From: Euperipatoides rowelli
Lineage: Eukaryota; Onychophora; Udeonychophora; Euonychophora; Peripatopsidae
DNA length: 10,371 nucleotides
NCBI GenBank assembly: GCA_003024985.2
Contig: PXIH01S0007866.1
Reading direction: 5' to 3' (one strand)
Shown here one piece after another: positions 7,590 through 10,371 of the stretch (its first letter is position 1; each line of letters opens with the position of its first letter). The notes under the pieces are model-generated. The model searched no databases, had not been told where the DNA came from, and saw only the letters and a program-made list of their open reading frames with translations. The position numbers and the translations under genes were made by a program.

Positions 7590-8541
7590 GTAGAAACCAC
7601 AGTCAAAAGACCCTTGTCCATGTTTTTTTTATCCAATCATCAGTGACATCCATCAAGCAAGTAGTGGTAGAATGGTACTTTCTAAAGCCACTTTGGTTTT
7701 AGTTTAGTTGGTTGTTACTCATAAGATAACCAGTTAATTGTCCGTGTATACTTTTTTCCAATAGTTTACCCAACACAGACATAACAGAAATTGGCCTAAA
7801 ATTTGATATGTCGTTTTTGCTAGATTTAAAAACTAGTGTGACTGATGACTTTTTCCACAAAGCAGGAAAGACACTTAAAGAAAGGGATTCATTAAATACA
7901 GTAACAATGTGTTTAGAAACCACAGACATAATTACTTTAAAATTCTAGATTAATGCCATCCGGACCAGAAGATGCTGATTCAGATAAATACCTGATCAAA
8001 GCCCCAAGAACCTTACTTGTGATGTGTGTAAAGTCAAAAGGCTCAAAATCAAAAGCAAACAGTTCAGAGACTGAAGTTAATGGATCGTTACTCTCATTAT
8101 GATCCATTACAGATGCCATATGGGGTCCTATAGATACAAAATAGCTGTTAAAGTCATTAACAGAGAAGGGTAGTGCACATCAGTTAGAAACTTATTTACC
8201 CAACAAATCATTTGTTATCTTTCATAATTCGTGGTTATTATGAGGCTGGTCAATTAGTGACTGGTAATAATAATTTTAGTATTGTTCTATTAACTCTATT
8301 TTTTAGGATCCTATAGCTTTACCATAACTCTATATCTCCAAAATTTAGGGCTCATGTGTGTGTGTGTGTGTGCTAAATTTTTGTCCTTTATCATGACAAG
8401 CAGATCAGCATCTATCCATTTTTTTTCTTATTAGCCTTTGTTTTACTATCATACAAATTGGAGTGTGTTTGTCCAAGCAGTCGATGATGTGTTGGTTAAG
8501 TAATTCCACTTTGGCATCAATTCCCTCACATAAAGGAGATC
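7590..8541 (-). pseudogene. EN-RT linker and first reverse transcriptase blocks (copy A)
   Basis: Joining minus-strand frames recovers a continuous LINE protein in order: EGIDAKVELLNQHIIDCLDK (about 8525-8466), KWIDADLLVMIKDKN (about 8421-8377), a TG microsatellite, SYRILKNRVNRTI (about 8314-8276), YYYQSLIDQP, ITNDLLGK, NDFNSYFVSIGPHMASVM (to about 8105), SASSGPDGI (about 7975-7952), SVFPALWKKSSVTLVFK, SNFRPISVMSVLGKLLEKSI and QSGFRKYHSTTTCL. This corresponds to RT fingers blocks up to the QSGFR-x-x-HST motif. Stops occur within the linker, at 7701-7699 and elsewhere, with frameshifts near 8540, 8425, 8270, 7940 and 7630. The palm (YADD) and thumb are missing. The fragment is inactive. Confidence 0.85.
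8355..8372 (+). repeat. (TG)9 microsatellite inside the decayed RT linker
   Basis: Nine uninterrupted TG units. In the minus-strand protein frame they read A-H-T-H-T-H-T then a stop, where related proteins have a charged segment (R-A-H-K-K-type). It probably grew from a short CA run after the element died. Confidence 0.9.
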
Positions 8542-9255
8542 CTACAAATGGGAATCAGCAATGTCATTCAACAAAGTTATTGTTATTGAAATTTTTAAAT
8601 ATTCTTTTAGTATAGGCCATTTTGACTTTTTTTTTTGCGTAATAAAGCTATAGGTGTAAGACAACATTGTGTGGTCAGCAAATCCATTGCTTTTATTAAG
8701 ATGAATAATATCCTTAGGATTATTGGACCAAAAATGGTCAATACATGAAATTGAATTATTAGTTATTCTATTAGCCCCCATCAATAACTGATCAAAAGCA
8801 AAAGATTCCATAGGCTTTAAAAAGGTATTAGTAGAAATATTAAGATTCAATAAATCAATTATAAAGTCTCCTACTATGTTAACATGGCTGTTGTATGTGT
8901 TTAAAGCAGTTAAAGATTCATTTAGTTCATTGTTAAAGTTTTTTAAAACCAGGGGTCTATAAATCAATCCAAATAAAACTGACTTACCAAACTTAGGCCA
9001 AATTCAGATCAATAACGATTCAAAACTCATTACATCACCTTCATTATAAATGTAAAGAACCAAGCCACCACCTCTAGCATCGGATCCTCTATCCTTATGT
9101 ATACAATCATATCCATCGATCAAAAGAGGACCTATCTGGTCGTCGACTGTTAGCCATGTTTCAACGATCCTAAATAAGCTTGGCTTTTTAGATCTAATAA
9201 ATTGCAATATTTGGTCGTGTTTGATTAAGCTTCTTACATTAACACAACACAATTT
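8542..9255 (-). pseudogene. Apurinic/apyrimidinic-type endonuclease domain (copy A)
   Basis: In the same frame as the PHD finger, the segment reads KLCCVNVRSLIKHDQI (N-x-R-S-L motif), IVETWLTVDDQ (E-T-W-L, a catalytic Glu), ARGGGLVLYI (RGGG), then a stop at 9006-9004, FGLIYRPLV (Y-R-P), VGDFIIDLL, ITNNSISCIDHFWSN (S-x-x-IDH-x-x-x-N) and FADHTML (the D-H pair). This is the LINE endonuclease that nicks target DNA to prime reverse transcription. In GDFI the family Asn of GDFN is replaced by Ile (codon 8862-8860), which would damage the active site even without the stop. The frame closes at 8544-8542, after LLNDIADSHL. Confidence 0.85.
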
Positions 9256-9606
9256 CTAAGTCTTATCATTCAAAACTAGACTGTTAAATATCTCTTCATT
9301 AGGCTTTACGTCCAACAAGTGCCTTGATGATATTACGTTAGGGGTAGGTTCGTTATTATCTAGACCTTCAATAAAAGGCATCTCCAAGAACAGCCATTTT
9401 GTACACAAAAAGCCAAAGTCATCTCCCAATCTAACAAGGTTAGAATAAGTTTTAGTTACGAGTCTTGTACAGCTTATATGGCACCAATGTAGGCAACCAT
9501 CGCAGAAGACTGCCTTATGATTCTTAGGCACGGCTCTAACGCAAATTGAACAAGGGAATTTAATATGCCCAAGACTGTAATTAATAGCAGGAAAAGTTAG
9601 TAACAT
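9256..9606 (-). pseudogene. PHD-type zinc finger domain with upstream 2A-like remnant (copy A)
   Basis: From ATG 9606 the frame gives 116 residues. C19-S-I-C22, C35-D-G-C38, H43, C46 and C68 form a C4-H-C-C pattern matching the PHD fingers found at the start of many CR1-like LINE proteins (KFPCSIC ... AVFCDGC ... WCHISC). The eighth ligand is lost: the last pair reads C-T-K-W, with a W at residue 71. Residues 6-14 (PAINYSLGH), directly before IKFPC, align with the 2A consensus G-D-I-E-x-N-P-G-P. PHD fingers usually bind histone tails or other proteins; here the role would be in the element's particle or targeting. The TAG at 9258-9256 lies in the same frame as the endonuclease that follows, so PHD and EN were probably one protein. 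Confidence 0.75.
9565..9591 (-). other. Degenerate 2A-like ribosome-skipping peptide (inferred)
   Basis: Codons CCT GCT ATT AAT TAC AGT CTT GGG CAT read P-A-I-N-Y-S-L-G-H immediately before IKFPC of the PHD finger. In related elements the sequence at this exact place is often G-D-I/V-E-x-N-P-G-P followed by I-K-F-P-C. The A/D, S/N, L/P and H/P differences are each one base away, and a leucine-rich stretch (LMLLTF) precedes it as in functional 2A. The essential N-P-G-P is destroyed, so no skipping is expected now. Confidence 0.4.
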
Positions 9607-9631
9607 AAGAATATCAAGTGATTCTAACTCA

Positions 9632-9703
9632 TTAGAAAAATATATATTGCATAAAGACCAATATAATAATAACTAGCAGAGAGATATCCTGAGAAGCAGC
9701 CAT
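9632..9703 (-). pseudogene. Possible N-terminal leader of copy A ORF
   Basis: ATG at 9703 in the context AAGATGG (purine at -3, G at +4, a good eukaryotic start) opens a 23-codon frame, MAASQDISLLVIIILVF and beyond, ending in TAA at 9634-9632. It is hydrophobic over residues 7-17, like a signal anchor. The PHD frame is open upstream to about 9680 in another frame (NIYFSNELESLDIL before the ATG at 9606), so one frameshift would join the two. That the leader and PHD once formed one protein is inferred. Confidence 0.45.
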
Positions 9704-9710
9704 CTTGGTT
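9691..9710 (-). promoter_or_regulatory. YY1-like CAAGATGGC motif at the 5' end of copy A
   Basis: The minus strand reads AACCAAGATGGCTGCTTCTC. CAAGATGGC matches the well-known YY1 core, present at the 5' end of human L1 and in many promoters, where it positions the start of transcription. It lies at the expected 5' end of this element and overlaps the candidate start codon. It may instead be only a good start-codon context. Confidence 0.4.
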
Positions 9711-9715
9711 ACATA

Positions 9716-10371
9716 TTATATACAGTATACAAAATGATTTCATTCGAAATGGATCTGTATTACTTGTCGGTGTGAACGAGATATTAGATTGTGTTAATTA
9801 ATATTGATGATATTTTCTAGAGTATCTTTTCCTGAAAAAAAAAAAGAAATGTGAGTAAATTAAAAATCACTCTGGGGAAAATTGAAAGATGCCAGAGATA
9901 AAAAAAAAAAAAAATTAATTTAAGAAAACTGCTGCATGAACAAATTTTTATTGGCATCATAAAAAAAGATATGATTATTATAAGAATTTTATTATTATGA
10001 GGAAGATTGAAATGACATTGGTGTGATCAAGATATAAATAAATATTTTTTTCCAATATTAACATGGTGACAGGAATAAAAAAAAAAGCAGGAAATTTATT
10101 TTGCACCATATTGAAAATTTTAAAGTCTACGATATGTGATATGAATATGTAATGAGGCATTCAAATCAAAGGGTATTATATAATTCGATTTGATATTCAA
10201 AGAAGAAGAAATACTGAAAACATTCTGAAAAAAACATTTATTAAAATGAAAGAAATATGAAACAAATTTAAAGGTATTTTCAGAGTGATCTATTTTTGTA
10301 AAATGAAAAATATTTAAGATTATTATATTAGATATGTGAGGGAAATATATGATTCACTTAACCCTTTCATT
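9716..10371. other. AT-rich flank upstream of copy A, no gene seen
   Basis: Simple A/T-rich DNA with A runs at 9835-9845 and 9901-9914. A 60-codon open frame on the minus strand at 9978-10160 is low-complexity (I, F, L, Y rich) and judged noise. I find no target-site duplication or element end. Confidence 0.6.

Larger units (their letters stand above)
7590..9715 (-). mobile_element. 5' half of a CR1-like non-LTR retrotransposon (copy A) with PHD finger, EN and partial RT
   Basis: Reading down the minus strand the protein-level order is a hydrophobic N-terminus (9703), a 2A-like remnant (9591-9565), a PHD finger (9552-9394), an AP-type endonuclease (9255-8542), a linker (8541-8120) and the first RT blocks (8119 to about 7590). 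RT homology ends after the MDKGLLT segment (about 7625-7590), and the palm with the YADD box is missing. This 5' half without a 3' end is the reverse of normal 5' truncation, so deletion or a later rearrangement must have removed the rest. The 5' boundary is set near 9715, just before the CAAGATGGC motif, but is not sharply defined. Many stops and frameshifts mark it as old. Confidence 0.85.

Noticed and set aside
9978-10160. Minus-strand 60-codon open frame rich in I, F, L, Y
   Set aside because: Low-complexity translation of AT-rich DNA; no start context, domain or neighbouring signal.
1-10371. CRISPR arrays, tRNA or rRNA genes, LTRs
   Set aside because: No regularly spaced repeats, no cloverleaf-like conserved boxes and no long terminal direct repeats were seen by eye. 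A covariance-model scan was not possible.

Overview
The window is AT-rich eukaryotic DNA, most likely from an invertebrate animal. It holds no bacterial-type operons, rRNA or tRNA that I can see. Its recognisable content is decayed non-LTR (LINE) retrotransposons of animal type, set in A/T-rich intergenic sequence with long A and T runs. The species cannot be named from the sequence. Single ambiguous bases lie at 898, 4830 and 6788.

Layout. (1) 1-1020, minus strand: the 3' end of a CR1-like LINE, with the C-terminal part of its reverse transcriptase (RT) and a 3' UTR. (2) 1021-3380: AT-rich sequence with two small unidentified open frames. One is at 1441-1653 (minus). The other, at 2717-2821 (plus), looks like a terminal exon with a poly(A) signal. 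(3) 3381-3701: a long near-perfect hairpin with arms of about 153 bases and a 14-base loop. (4) 3905-4745, minus: the decayed 3' end of a second LINE family with an (AAAT)n-like tail. (5) 5164-6040: small inverted and direct repeats, a remnant of an RTE-like RT C-terminal tail on the plus strand, and a G-rich purine tract. (6) 6100-7590: mostly unassigned, with a short hairpin at 6965-7007 and two weak open frames. (7) 7590-9715, minus: the 5' half of a CR1-like LINE. It reads, in order, a possible start in a YY1-like CAAGATGGC context, a hydrophobic N-terminus, a decayed 2A-like peptide, a PHD finger, an apurinic-type endonuclease (EN) and the first part of the RT. (8) 9716-10371: AT-rich, nothing assigned.

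None of the retrotransposon genes is intact. Stops, frameshifts and truncations show that they are fossils, and no functional system is expected from this window. The most informative points are the PHD-EN-RT architecture with its inferred 2A remnant, the long hairpin, and the possibility that the elements at the two ends of the window are halves of one related family or copy.
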